A stretch of DNA of 11,173 nucleotides from the NCBI GenBank assembly GCA_002869305.1, contig PKTC01000260.1, positions 10,052-21,224 of the forward strand, written 5' to 3'. This document shows positions 1 to 6,924 of this stretch, in pieces (positions within the stretch are counted from its first letter, which is position 1; each line of letters opens with the position of its first letter). The DNA comes from Marinilabiliales bacterium (GTDB taxonomy: Bacteria; Bacteroidota; Bacteroidia; Bacteroidales; UBA12077). The notes under the pieces are model-generated. The model did not search any database and was not told where the DNA came from. It was given only the letters and a program-made list of their open reading frames with translations. The translations under genes and the position numbers were made by a program.

Positions 1-4
1 AATT

Positions 5-370
5 CTAGTTTTCTAAATCGACTTTTAATACATCTTTAATAGCCTTTTGAAATGAATCTTTAGGTAAAGCCCCTTGTGCCATTTGTGGTTGACCATCCAT
101 AGGAACAAATAATAATGATGGTATACTACGAACTCCAAACATACCTGCCAGCTCTTGCTGATCTTCAGTATCTACTTTATATATATTAAGTTTACCTTCG
201 TATTCTGTCTGTAATTCCTCAAGAATTGGAGCTACCATTTTACAGGGTTGACACCAGTCTGCATAAAAATCAATCAAACATGGCTTCTTTCCTTCGAATT
301 TCCATTCTTTGTTTTCTTCAAAATTGAAAACTTTTTCTTTAAATGTTTCTTTTGTTAAATGTTCTAGCAT
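5..370 (-). CDS. trxA: Thioredoxin (WCQPC active site)
   Basis: A 121-residue single-domain cytoplasmic thioredoxin, a thiol-disulfide oxidoreductase that is normally kept reduced by thioredoxin reductase. The sequence shows the hydrophobic strand before the active site, the redox motif W39-C40-Q41-P42-C43-K44, and the cis-proline segment S82-I83-P84 that packs against it. The length is slightly above the usual 105-110 residues because of a short N-terminal extension. There is no signal peptide, so it is not one of the periplasmic Tlp/Res-type proteins. The oddity is glutamine where nearly all canonical thioredoxins have glycine (WCGPC); the residue between the cysteines tunes redox potential and partner choice. 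C31 is an extra cysteine. The gene is divergent from the nucleotidyltransferase gene across about 170 nt and its stop codon lies at the window edge. The family call is secure; whether this is the main housekeeping TrxA is inferred. Confidence 0.93.
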   Translation of the reverse strand: MLEHLTKETFKEKVFNFEENKEWKFEGKKPCLIDFYADWCQPCKMVAPILEELQTEYEGKLNIYKVDTEDQQELAGMFGVRSIPSLLFVPMDGQPQMAQGALPKDSFQKAIKDVLKVDLEN

Positions 371-376
371 TACGTT

Positions 377-404
377 TTATTTTAATTATGATTATTTTAA
401 TTAT
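377..404. repeat. 13-nt direct repeat in the thioredoxin leader
   Basis: The word TTATTTTAATTAT occurs at 377-389 and again at 392-404, a 15-nt period, just upstream of the minus-strand thioredoxin start. It is built only of A and T, so it could be compositional. I found no clear TAnnTTTG box on the minus strand here; the nearest match is a degenerate ATATTTTG reading leftward at about 408-415. Confidence 0.35.
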
Positions 405-477
405 TTCAAAATATCAATATATGAATTTATTTAGATATTATCAAACTGCATTCCAAACAGCAAAAACACGCGATTAG

Positions 478-508
478 TTCAGATTAATGCTAAATAATTG
501 TAATTTTG
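478..508 (+). promoter_or_regulatory. Putative Bacteroidota promoter for the cca-like gene
   Basis: TAATTTTG at 501-508 is a perfect match to the Bacteroidota -7 consensus TAnnTTTG. The -33 position 20 nt upstream carries TTC (478-480) instead of TTG. Transcription would begin near 515, leaving a leader of about 25 nt before the ATG at 541. The box lies inside the possible N-terminal extension from 487, which argues that the extension is not translated. Confidence 0.5.
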
Positions 509-540
509 TCATGAATTTTAATAAATTGTCATATCTACAT

Positions 541-1950
541 ATGAAGAAATGTCTTAATGATCCGATTTTTAATATTATATCGCAAGTAGGGGATTCGGAA
601 CAAATACCTGTATATGTGATTGGTGGTTATGTGCGTGATGCCCTATTAAATCGACAATCCAAGGACATTGATGTGGTAGCGGTTGGCAGTGGCATTGAAA
701 TAGCTGAAAAAGTTGCAAAAAAGCTTGGTCCAAAAGTAAAAGTAAGTGTTTTTAGAAATTTTGGAACAGCCATGATTCGATATCAGGATTACGAGGTTGA
801 ATTCGTAGGAGCTCGGAAAGAATCATACAGAGAAGATTCCAGAAAACCAATTGTTGAAGATGGGACTTTAGATGATGACCAAAAAAGAAGAGACTTTACC
901 ATAAATGCAATGGCATTTTCATTAAATAAGAATGATTTTGGTGAATTGTTAGATCCTTTTAATGGTGAAAATGATCTAAAGGATAAGATTATAAGAACAC
1001 CTTTAGAGCCTGATCAAACATTCTCGGATGATCCCTTAAGAATGTTTCGCGCTGTGCGTTTTTCTGCACAATTAAATTTTAGTATTGAACAGAAAACCTA
1101 TCAATCGATATCAGAAAATAGAAAAAGAACCAATATTTTATCCAGGGAACGAATATTAGATGAATTCAATAAGATTCTGTTGTCACCTAAGCCATCGATT
1201 GGAATAAAAGTGCTTGAAAATACTGGATTGCTTGAGGAGTTTTTGCCAGAACTGCAAAAACTAAAGGGAGTTGATTCAAAGGAAGGACAGATGCATAAGG
1301 ATAATTTCTATCATACTATAGAAGTTGTCGATAATCTTATGGCAAGAACTAACGATCTTTGGTTGTTATGGGCTGCACTCCTGCATGATATTGCTAAGCC
1401 AATGACTAAAAAATACAATCAAGAAACTGGATGGACATTTCATGGACATGAGCATTTAGGAAGCAAGATGATTCCATCTATATTTAAACGGCTGAAGTTA
1501 CCATTAAATGAGAAGATGAAATATGTTCAGAAGTTAGTTCAGTTGCATTTAAGGCCTATCGTTTTATCACAAGAGATTGTTACTGACTCTGCGGTTAGAA
1601 GACTTTTGTTCGATGCTGGTGATGATATTGATGATTTAATGCTACTTTGCGAAGCGGATATCACATCAAAAAATGAAAATACTGTACAAAAACACTTAAA
1701 TAATTTTCGAATTGTTCGGGAAAAACTGCTTGAAATTGAAGAAAAGGATGCCCTTCGGAACTTTCAGCCACCAATCTCAGGTGAGTTGATCATTGAGACA
1801 TTTGCTCTTAAGCCATGTAAAACTATTGGCGAAATAAAAAATGCCATTAAAGAAGCTATATTGGAAGGAGAAATTCGCAATGATTATAACGAAGCGTATA
1901 ATTATATGCTAAAAAAAGGAGAGGAGCTTGGCTTAATACCTAAAAAATAA
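541..1950 (+). CDS. cca: CCA tRNA nucleotidyltransferase / HD-domain protein
   Basis: A 469-residue class II nucleotidyltransferase that should add or repair the CCA end of tRNA from CTP and ATP. The head domain shows the GGYVRD motif (28-33), the metal-binding D42-I43-D44, RRDFTINA (116-123) and the nucleotide-template segment DDPLRMFRAVRF (163-174). The C-terminal half is an HD phosphohydrolase domain, with H257, H282-D283 (LLHDIAKP) and the HGHEH cluster (301-305), as in the HD-containing bacterial CCA enzymes. The frame is open from an ATG at 487, which would add 18 residues. I chose 541 because the protein then begins a few residues ahead of the conserved domain and because a promoter box lies at 501-508. 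The stop codon directly abuts the stop of the convergent gene. Specificity for CCA, as opposed to poly(A) or partial addition, cannot be proved by eye. Confidence 0.92.
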   Translation: MKKCLNDPIFNIISQVGDSEQIPVYVIGGYVRDALLNRQSKDIDVVAVGSGIEIAEKVAKKLGPKVKVSVFRNFGTAMIRYQDYEVEFVGARKESYREDSRKPIVEDGTLDDDQKRRDFTINAMAFSLNKNDFGELLDPFNGENDLKDKIIRTPLEPDQTFSDDPLRMFRAVRFSAQLNFSIEQKTYQSISENRKRTNILSRERILDEFNKILLSPKPSIGIKVLENTGLLEEFLPELQKLKGVDSKEGQMHKDNFYHTIEVVDNLMARTNDLWLLWAALLHDIAKPMTKKYNQETGWTFHGHEHLGSKMIPSIFKRLKLPLNEKMKYVQKLVQLHLRPIVLSQEIVTDSAVRRLLFDAGDDIDDLMLLCEADITSKNENTVQKHLNNFRIVREKLLEIEEKDALRNFQPPISGELIIETFALKPCKTIGEIKNAIKEAILEGEIRNDYNEAYNYMLKKGEELGLIPKK

Positions 1951-2979
1951 CTATTTGTTAAAGTTTAATATCAAGTATGTTGGTAAGTGATCGCTAAATC
2001 CACCATTATATTTATATCCAATGAAAGTTCTTTTTGGCTTAAAACCAAAATTTCCTTCATCGGGTTCTAGCAAAAAATCAGCACTAAAAATATATGCATC
2101 ATTGAATGAAGTTGAAATCTTATTATTACTAAGTAATAGATTGCCCGACACGATAATTTGATCTAAAATACCCCATTCTCCCTGGTATTTATGAGAACCG
2201 ATATCTTTTGTTTTGGCAAGGTCCGACGAGAGGTTGTAGAGTGCATTTTTATCAAGCGTATAAAAATTCTGTTTTGCATTTAAAACCTCGTTAATACTTT
2301 TATTGTCAGGATAGTCGTTAAAATCTCCTGTAACAATAATATTTGAAGAAGGATTTGAATCAAAAATGGAATCTATTTTTGATTTCAATACAGATGCAAC
2401 AAATATTCTTTTATCTTCTGATTCCAATTGTCCTCCCCAACGTGAGGGCCAGTGATTAACAAAAAGGTGCAAAGTGTCAGTATTATTTGCAATTCCTTTA
2501 ACATAGATTATATCGCGTGTTTTACTTTCTGGATTATTTGGAAAATTTATTGCAAGAAATTCTTCATCTAAAGGTTTGAAGAGTTCTTGTCGATATAAAA
2601 AACCTACATCGATTCCTCGTCTGTCGGGAGATTCTTTATGAATAATTTGGTACTCATATTTAACTAATGGAGTATTATTAACTAAATCATGAAGAACCTT
2701 CCAATTTTCGATCTCACATAAGCCAATAATAGCTGGCGGATTCCATTCTCCTACAGCCATAATAACTTTGTAAACGTTATTTAGTTTGCTGTAATATTTG
2801 TGGTTGTTCCAAAATCGTTCACCCTCAGGTAGAAATTCTTCGTCGTTTGTTAATGAATCGTCATATGTATCGAAAAGATTTTCGACATTGTAAAATAGAA
2901 CCTTATAACTTTCTTGTGTCTGAGCGTAAATAGACATTGTCAAGAATAAGAATACGAAAGCAAATATGAGCCGTTTCAT
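1951..2979 (-). CDS. Secreted endonuclease/exonuclease/phosphatase-family protein
   Basis: A 342-residue EEP-fold (DNase I-like) metal-dependent phosphoesterase. Residues 1-20 form a signal peptide (lysine/arginine start, hydrophobic stretch, cleavage after YAQ), so it acts in the periplasm or outside the cell. Fold signatures in order are N31-V-E-N at the first strand, the metal-binding glutamate in C88-E89-I-E, R121-G-I-D124, the catalytic-type H176 in VNHWPSR, G218-D219-F-N221 and the terminal S329-D330-H331. All catalytic positions look intact. The family includes nucleases, phosphodiesterases and sphingomyelinase-like enzymes, and the substrate cannot be told from sequence. The gene lies 6 nt downstream of the lipoprotein gene, so the two are probably co-transcribed and may share a job at the cell envelope, such as recovering phosphate or nucleotides from extracellular DNA or lipids (inference). 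Confidence 0.88.
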   Translation of the reverse strand: MKRLIFAFVFLFLTMSIYAQTQESYKVLFYNVENLFDTYDDSLTNDEEFLPEGERFWNNHKYYSKLNNVYKVIMAVGEWNPPAIIGLCEIENWKVLHDLVNNTPLVKYEYQIIHKESPDRRGIDVGFLYRQELFKPLDEEFLAINFPNNPESKTRDIIYVKGIANNTDTLHLFVNHWPSRWGGQLESEDKRIFVASVLKSKIDSIFDSNPSSNIIVTGDFNDYPDNKSINEVLNAKQNFYTLDKNALYNLSSDLAKTKDIGSHKYQGEWGILDQIIVSGNLLLSNNKISTSFNDAYIFSADFLLEPDEGNFGFKPKRTFIGYKYNGGFSDHLPTYLILNFNK

Positions 2980-2985
2980 TACTTT

Positions 2986-4392
2986 TTATTTTTCTAAACG
3001 TTCAAATGCACCTAGGTCTGGCGCAAGATCCAAAGTTCTGTTCTCATGATTTAAATCATATGGAAACATTGCTCCATATTCTTTTTTGCCCTTGTCTTTG
3101 GCAATTGAAAGAGTATCCAATTCATAATCTGCGTTATAGGGATCTATAAATTTTGGATCGTAATTAACGATTACATTCTCAAAATTGGTTGGATCTGAGG
3201 TAGAAAAATCTTTATCCACTTTCATTAAGGTGTAATCAAATTTATAGTGCAAATCAACATCTTCATATTTATCAATTACAACCTCAGATTCTTTATTTCC
3301 GTAGATAATACAATTGCCAAATAAAGCTTTGTCGATAGGTCTTCTTTGTAAATTATTATTAATATCAAAATAATAATTGTTTAATATTACCGATGGAGTT
3401 GTTCTTGTTGAATATCCCCAATAATTACCAATGGTACAGTGATAAAATTCGTATGATCCACCAATTGTTAGAGCAACCGCATATTGACCACAGTTTGCAA
3501 TTACATTATTATATGCTTCTATGGTTGATCCTTGTGCATAAATACCTGCAGAAGTCATGTTCTCAATTCTACTGTTCGATAATAGGAGAGTAGGATTTGT
3601 CGTGTTAGCCAGAGTGTCTACCTGTATCCCAATGATGGCATTCTTAATTTCCGTAAAATTGAACACATTATCCTGGCTTCCGGCCATCAGCCAAATGCCA
3701 TCCCATTGTCCGGGAATATCTTCATAGTCATTTTCTAATCGGTCTCCCTGGAAAATAATTGGTAATTCAAAAGTCCCATTGGCGACAATAGTTCCTGCAA
3801 CATATAATCTGGAGCCCTTATGAAAGAATAGTTGTGTTCCGGCTTCAAGTGTTAAAGTACTATTGGTATCAACCAACATTGAATTGTAAATAAGATATGG
3901 TTTCGGGCTATTCCATATTTCTGTTCCAATAATTTCACCATTTATTAAATTAATATCTTGTCCATACGAAATCAAATCGATATCCTGTTGTTTCCCATTA
4001 AACTGAAATACCATTGAATCTTTTACTACCATGGGGAGATCCTCGTTTAACGGATCAATGGTTACTTCAACAAAAACATATAAGCTATCTTTTTCTCTTA
4101 ATTCAATATTTTCCAAACGGGTTCCAGGGAAACCATCGATATTAATTCTGTAAGGAGAATTTTCACCTCCGGCCAGGTATACGGAATTTATCTTTAGGTT
4201 TTTATTATAAGGATTTTTAACGGTAAATCGCTGTGTTGATGATCCAATAGAGGTAAAAACTGTATCGAATAATATGGTATCCTGAGAAAAAGTTAAATAG
4301 GCATTGGCTGAAGTATTGAATTCTTCTTTTTCACAAGAAAGAAATAAGGTAAAGGTTAGACTAAAGATTAGATAGTATAGATGTTTTGACAT
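2986..4392 (-). CDS. Surface lipoprotein with right-handed beta-helix
   Basis: A 468-residue lipoprotein of unknown exact function. The signal peptide ends in the lipobox LFLSC with C20 as the lipidated cysteine. The next residues, E-K-E-E-F, resemble the lysine plus two acidic residues described as a lipoprotein export signal in some Bacteroidota, so surface display is likely. Residues about 30-150 look like a beta-sandwich domain. Residues about 160-380 contain repeated short strands with N, G and I ladders (AGTIVANGTFELPIIF, NSRIENMTSAGIYAQ), typical of a pectate-lyase-like right-handed parallel beta-helix. The end (D459-L-G-A-F-E) is common in Bacteroidota beta-helix proteins. The start was set at 4392 because an upstream ATG at 4428 would put 12 polar residues before the signal peptide. 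It forms an operon with the downstream EEP phosphoesterase. A polysaccharide-binding or lyase role is possible, but no catalytic residues were identified. Confidence 0.82.
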   Translation of the reverse strand: MSKHLYYLIFSLTFTLFLSCEKEEFNTSANAYLTFSQDTILFDTVFTSIGSSTQRFTVKNPYNKNLKINSVYLAGGENSPYRINIDGFPGTRLENIELREKDSLYVFVEVTIDPLNEDLPMVVKDSMVFQFNGKQQDIDLISYGQDINLINGEIIGTEIWNSPKPYLIYNSMLVDTNSTLTLEAGTQLFFHKGSRLYVAGTIVANGTFELPIIFQGDRLENDYEDIPGQWDGIWLMAGSQDNVFNFTEIKNAIIGIQVDTLANTTNPTLLLSNSRIENMTSAGIYAQGSTIEAYNNVIANCGQYAVALTIGGSYEFYHCTIGNYWGYSTRTTPSVILNNYYFDINNNLQRRPIDKALFGNCIIYGNKESEVVIDKYEDVDLHYKFDYTLMKVDKDFSTSDPTNFENVIVNYDPKFIDPYNADYELDTLSIAKDKGKKEYGAMFPYDLNHENRTLDLAPDLGAFERLEK

Positions 4393-4507
4393 TGTATTGG
4401 TTAAATATTTAGTTGCTCTAATTAACATAAAATAAACGATATAATTTAAGTAAAATTTTAATTAAAGCTTATTTTTTATTAAAATTGAAGGAGTTTTATA
4501 ATTAATT

Positions 4508-4541
4508 TTGAAGGTAAGATTTAATTATTTGATTACATTTG
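4508..4541 (+). promoter_or_regulatory. Putative Bacteroidota promoter for the GNAT gene
   Basis: TACATTTG at 4534-4541 fits the -7 consensus TAnnTTTG, and a TTG at 4508-4510 lies 23 nt upstream, slightly longer than usual. The expected start near 4548 leaves a leader of about 28 nt before the ATG at 4576. A second TAATTTTG box lies at 4503-4510, overlapping this -33 element, but its only nearby TTG (4485-4487) is too close. Confidence 0.45.
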
Positions 4542-4575
4542 TTATTATTAGATATTAATTTCCCTTTTTAGCATT

Positions 4576-5076
4576 ATGCAAGTAGAAAAAGCAACGGCCG
4601 GTAATATCTTAGAAGTAATGTACTTACTTCAACATTGCATAGAAGATTTCAATAAGAATAGTGTTTATCAATGGAATTCTTCGTATCCAGATTATTTCAG
4701 ACTACTGCGAGAAGTTGAAAATGATACCTTATACATTATTAAAGCAAAGGGAGTATGTATCGGTACAATCAGTTTCGATGAGCAACAAGAATCTGTTTTT
4801 GATACCGTTGAATGGAAAAATAAGAATGATAAATATATGGTTATTCATCGCATTGCTGTGTTCCCTTCTTGGCAAAAAAAAGGAATTGGAAGGATGCTAA
4901 TGGAATTTGCCGAGAAATTTGCTAAAGAGAATGGATACAAATCGATCCGTATAGATGTAGCTAGCTCAAGTGAGCACCTAATTAAATTATATAAAAGTAA
5001 GGGATTTGATATAACAGGTGAAATTTTATATCCTAAGCAAAAAGAACCTTTTAAATGCCTTGAAAAGGTTATCTAG
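4576..5076 (+). CDS. GNAT-family N-acetyltransferase
   Basis: A 166-residue cytoplasmic acetyltransferase that transfers acetyl from acetyl-CoA to an amine. The acetyl-CoA pyrophosphate-binding loop (motif A) is clear: I-A-V-F-P-S-W-Q-K-K-G-I-G followed by a hydrophobic helix, residues about 93-110. It is followed by the beta-5 and alpha-4 region with LYKSKGF (motif B) at about 138-144. The N-terminal part (QVEKATAGNILEVMYLL) is the usual first strand and helix. The substrate is not identifiable; it could be a small amine, a peptide N-terminus or an antibiotic-like compound. It stands alone: its neighbour upstream is divergent, and a strong terminator follows 27 nt after the stop. Confidence 0.9.
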   Translation: MQVEKATAGNILEVMYLLQHCIEDFNKNSVYQWNSSYPDYFRLLREVENDTLYIIKAKGVCIGTISFDEQQESVFDTVEWKNKNDKYMVIHRIAVFPSWQKKGIGRMLMEFAEKFAKENGYKSIRIDVASSSEHLIKLYKSKGFDITGEILYPKQKEPFKCLEKVI

Positions 5077-5102
5077 CAAAAAATTAATATTGAAATTATT
5101 GT

Positions 5103-5128
5103 AAGGGACTTGAAAAGTTCCTTTTTTT
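5103..5128 (+). terminator. Rho-independent terminator of the GNAT gene
   Basis: A 9-bp stem, AAGGGACTT (5103-5111) with AAGTTCCTT (5115-5123), contains one G-U pair and a 3-nt GAA loop. It runs directly into a T tract ending at 5128. It sits 27 nt after the acetyltransferase stop codon. Confidence 0.82.
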
Positions 5129-5134
5129 ATGCAA

Positions 5135-5158
5135 AAGTCCGGGATGGAACCCGGACTT
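5135..5158 (-). terminator. Strong GC-rich hairpin, probable terminator of the tolC-like gene
   Basis: A perfect 9-bp stem, AAGTCCGGG (5135-5143) and CCCGGACTT (5150-5158), has a 6-nt loop. Read on the minus strand the stem ends in CTTTTGC, a short U tract, and lies about 110 nt past the stop of the TolC-like gene. On the plus strand no T tract follows. It is the most GC-rich patch in the surrounding noncoding DNA. Terminator is the simplest reading; a structured element in the leader of a vanished plus-strand gene is the alternative. Confidence 0.55.
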
Positions 5159-5159
5159 G

Positions 5160-5262
5160 AAAGAAAAGCAATTTTTGAAATAAAAACCAACTACTAATCC
5201 TAAACTATAATTAAATCGACGAATAATTTATTAACCCCTAAAAATTTTACCATGAAGAAATG
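5160..5262 (+). other. Possible vestigial leader ending in a 3-codon frame
   Basis: This stretch of about 100 nt after the hairpins holds no gene. It is rich in AAC/CTA words, ends in ATTAACCCCTAAAAATTTT and then ACCATGAAGAAATGA: an ATG followed by two lysine codons and an immediate stop (5252-5263). The composition and the ATG-Lys-Lys start resemble the leaders of exported-protein genes in Bacteroidota, for example SusC-type receptors, here with no body attached. This is a pattern impression, not a homology result. Confidence 0.25.
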
Positions 5263-5269
5263 ATTTTGT

Positions 5270-6616
5270 TTATAGTTTTATTTGCTCTCCTTTATAAAAA
5301 TCTAATATTTTAGTTCTAAAAATATATTCGTACTTAGCCTGGGCTAAATCTGATTTTGTTTTATTTAATTGATTTTTTGCTGTTTTATATTCTAATATAT
5401 CAACCAAACCAACATCATATTTTTGTTCAGTATATCTAAAGGCTTCTTCCATTGATTCAACTGCTTCCGAATTTGCAATAAAATTATCGAGTGCAGCTAA
5501 AGCTTGCGTTCTAGCTTGTTGAATGCTTTTATATAAGTTTTGCTTCTGTAAATCAAGATATAATCTTGAATCTAATAGATCAATTTTAGATTGACTTATA
5601 GCATTACCTGTTTGCCAGTTATTAAATATGGGAACTCGAATTGCTAGATAAATCACTTGTGATCCGTTATCGCCAATTTGATCCATGTAAGGATAACTTG
5701 AGTTAGGATCGGCAATATTTGTAGCAAGTTCATTGTATCTTGACTGATATTGATAACCAAAAACAAGACTTGGACTTATTCTTCCATATGAAATTGCTAA
5801 GCTTCTTTCGGAGCTTTTAAGCATTAATTCAGCACTTTTAATTTGGGGAAGAAAGCCTAGTGCCTCATTATAGACATCTTTTGCACTTGAAATATCTTCA
5901 GCTAGAGTAATATCTGGAATTTCAGGAATTAAAATCTCGAAATTTTCTACATTATCTAAATTAAGTAGCTGAGATAGATCTAAATAAGAAATCCTAAAAT
6001 TATTTTCCGCACTTGTTAAAGCCGCTTTTTCTGAAGCTGCTTGAGATTCTATTTGCAATAAATCTCCTTTGGCTGAGTTTCCAATCTCAACAAGTCGTTT
6101 GGTTTTCTCAATTTGTTCTAAGGTAACATCCAATTGTTCTTTTGCATTATCTCTTAATTCTTTGTTTAAAAGTATTTGAAGATAAGCTGTTGAAACGTTA
6201 AGTGTTATATCATTTTTAACCTTTTCAACGGTTTGTAATTGAGATTTTAAGTCAAGACTATTTTTTCTTATGGTATTTAAATTTCGTAAACCATTAAATA
6301 CATTAATTTCTGTATTTATATTGAAACTACCTCCCTGAAAGCTTTCATCTTCGTATTGATACGTTTCTGTATTTAAAGTTTTGCCAGAGTTTAAATAATG
6401 ATTTCCATTAGCATTAGCATTTGGAAGTATTTCCATCAAAGATTGAAAATACGTTTTATTTGCTGACTCAGCATTCAGTTCTTGTCTTTTTACACTTATA
6501 TTATTTTCAATTGCATGATTAATACAATCTTCTAATGTCCATACTTGTTGAGCCTGCATAGATAAGGAAGAAAGAAAAGTAAGAGTTGTTAGTGTTATTA
6601 ATTTAAAAATTTTCAT
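5270..6616 (-). CDS. TolC-family outer membrane efflux protein
   Basis: A 448-residue outer-membrane channel-tunnel protein of the TolC/OEP family, which forms the exit duct for tripartite efflux pumps or type I secretion. A signal peptide (MKIFKLITLTTL... cleaved after MQAQ, about residue 23) is followed by the typical mature start W-T-L-E-D-C. The rest shows the two-fold internal organisation of the family: long amphipathic helices rich in Q, K, E and A (coiled coil) alternating with short strands, and the closing helix with KYDVGLVDILEYKTAKNQL. Length is normal for the family. The frame is open to 6676, but the extra 20 residues would precede the signal peptide, so 6616 is preferred. No periplasmic adaptor (HlyD/AcrA-like) or inner-membrane pump gene is adjacent in this window, so it is an orphan here and its pump partner is unknown. 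A 9-bp inverted repeat (5202-5210 with 5270-5278) spans the stop codon. Confidence 0.92.
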   Translation of the reverse strand: MKIFKLITLTTLTFLSSLSMQAQQVWTLEDCINHAIENNISVKRQELNAESANKTYFQSLMEILPNANANGNHYLNSGKTLNTETYQYEDESFQGGSFNINTEINVFNGLRNLNTIRKNSLDLKSQLQTVEKVKNDITLNVSTAYLQILLNKELRDNAKEQLDVTLEQIEKTKRLVEIGNSAKGDLLQIESQAASEKAALTSAENNFRISYLDLSQLLNLDNVENFEILIPEIPDITLAEDISSAKDVYNEALGFLPQIKSAELMLKSSERSLAISYGRISPSLVFGYQYQSRYNELATNIADPNSSYPYMDQIGDNGSQVIYLAIRVPIFNNWQTGNAISQSKIDLLDSRLYLDLQKQNLYKSIQQARTQALAALDNFIANSEAVESMEEAFRYTEQKYDVGLVDILEYKTAKNQLNKTKSDLAQAKYEYIFRTKILDFYKGEQIKL

Positions 6617-6745
6617 TTTATCCACTTTGTTAAAATTCAACATAAATTCGTTTTGAGTTCTCATATATTGTGCCATATGTATTAAGCATTTAAATATCAG
6701 GATTTAATACTAATTTTCATAGTGTCTCATTAACTAACAGGTGAA

Positions 6746-6791
6746 CGATAATGAAACACCTCGTGTTCGAATATGAACAACGTTATTATCG
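6746..6791. promoter_or_regulatory. Nested inverted repeat / imperfect cruciform
   Basis: The outer arms CGATAAT (6746-6752) and ATTATCG (6785-6791) are perfect 7-nt complements. Inside them CGTGTTC (6762-6768) pairs with GAACAACG (6775-6782) with one bulged A and a 6-nt loop; its core GTTCGAATATGAAC is a near palindrome. Depending on where transcription starts, this could be an operator for a dimeric regulator or a structured part of the tolC-like gene's leader. Confidence 0.4.
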
Positions 6792-6894
6792 CAAAAAATA
6801 GTATTATGATTTACGTTAATTTTAAATAAAGCTACGATAATTTATTAATTCCATACGATAAAAAAGTCATAAAATTAGGATGACTAATAAAATC

Positions 6895-6902
6895 TATTTT
6901 AG
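6895..6902 (+). promoter_or_regulatory. Possible -7 box for the small-gene cassette
   Basis: TATTTTAG matches the Bacteroidota -7 consensus TAnnTTTG at five of its six fixed bases. A start near 6909 would fit the ATG at 6925. The -33 region shows only a TTA (6875-6877), so support is weak. Confidence 0.25.
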
Positions 6903-6924
6903 CTATGTGATTAATGAGATAATT

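Larger units (their letters stand above)
6617..6924. other. Noncoding region between the tolC-like gene and the small-gene cassette
   Basis: About 300 nt without a convincing gene. It must hold the promoters of the minus-strand tolC-like gene and of the plus-strand cassette. It contains a nested inverted repeat (6746-6791) and four copies of CGATAA in either orientation, listed separately. On the minus strand TATTTTTTG (about 6792-6800) is one base too long to match the TAnnTTTG box. I could not fix a promoter for the tolC-like gene. Confidence 0.6.

Noticed and set aside
487..540. 18-residue N-terminal extension of the cca-like protein
   Set aside because: It is poorly conserved-looking and contains a promoter-type TAATTTTG box; family proteins begin close to the residue encoded at 541.
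3393..3593. Plus-strand open frame of 66 codons
   Set aside because: Lies wholly antisense to the beta-helix lipoprotein gene, with no recognisable motif.
4661..4900. Second plus-strand open frame of 79 codons
   Set aside because: Out-of-frame shadow of the GNAT acetyltransferase, whose own frame carries the clear family motifs.
5260..5313. 17-residue hydrophobic peptide starting ATGATTTTG
   Set aside because: It overlaps the 3' end of the tolC-like gene on the opposite strand and is short enough to arise by chance in AT-rich DNA.
6617..6676. 20-residue N-terminal extension of the TolC-like protein
   Set aside because: It would place a polar segment before a normal signal peptide starting at 6616.
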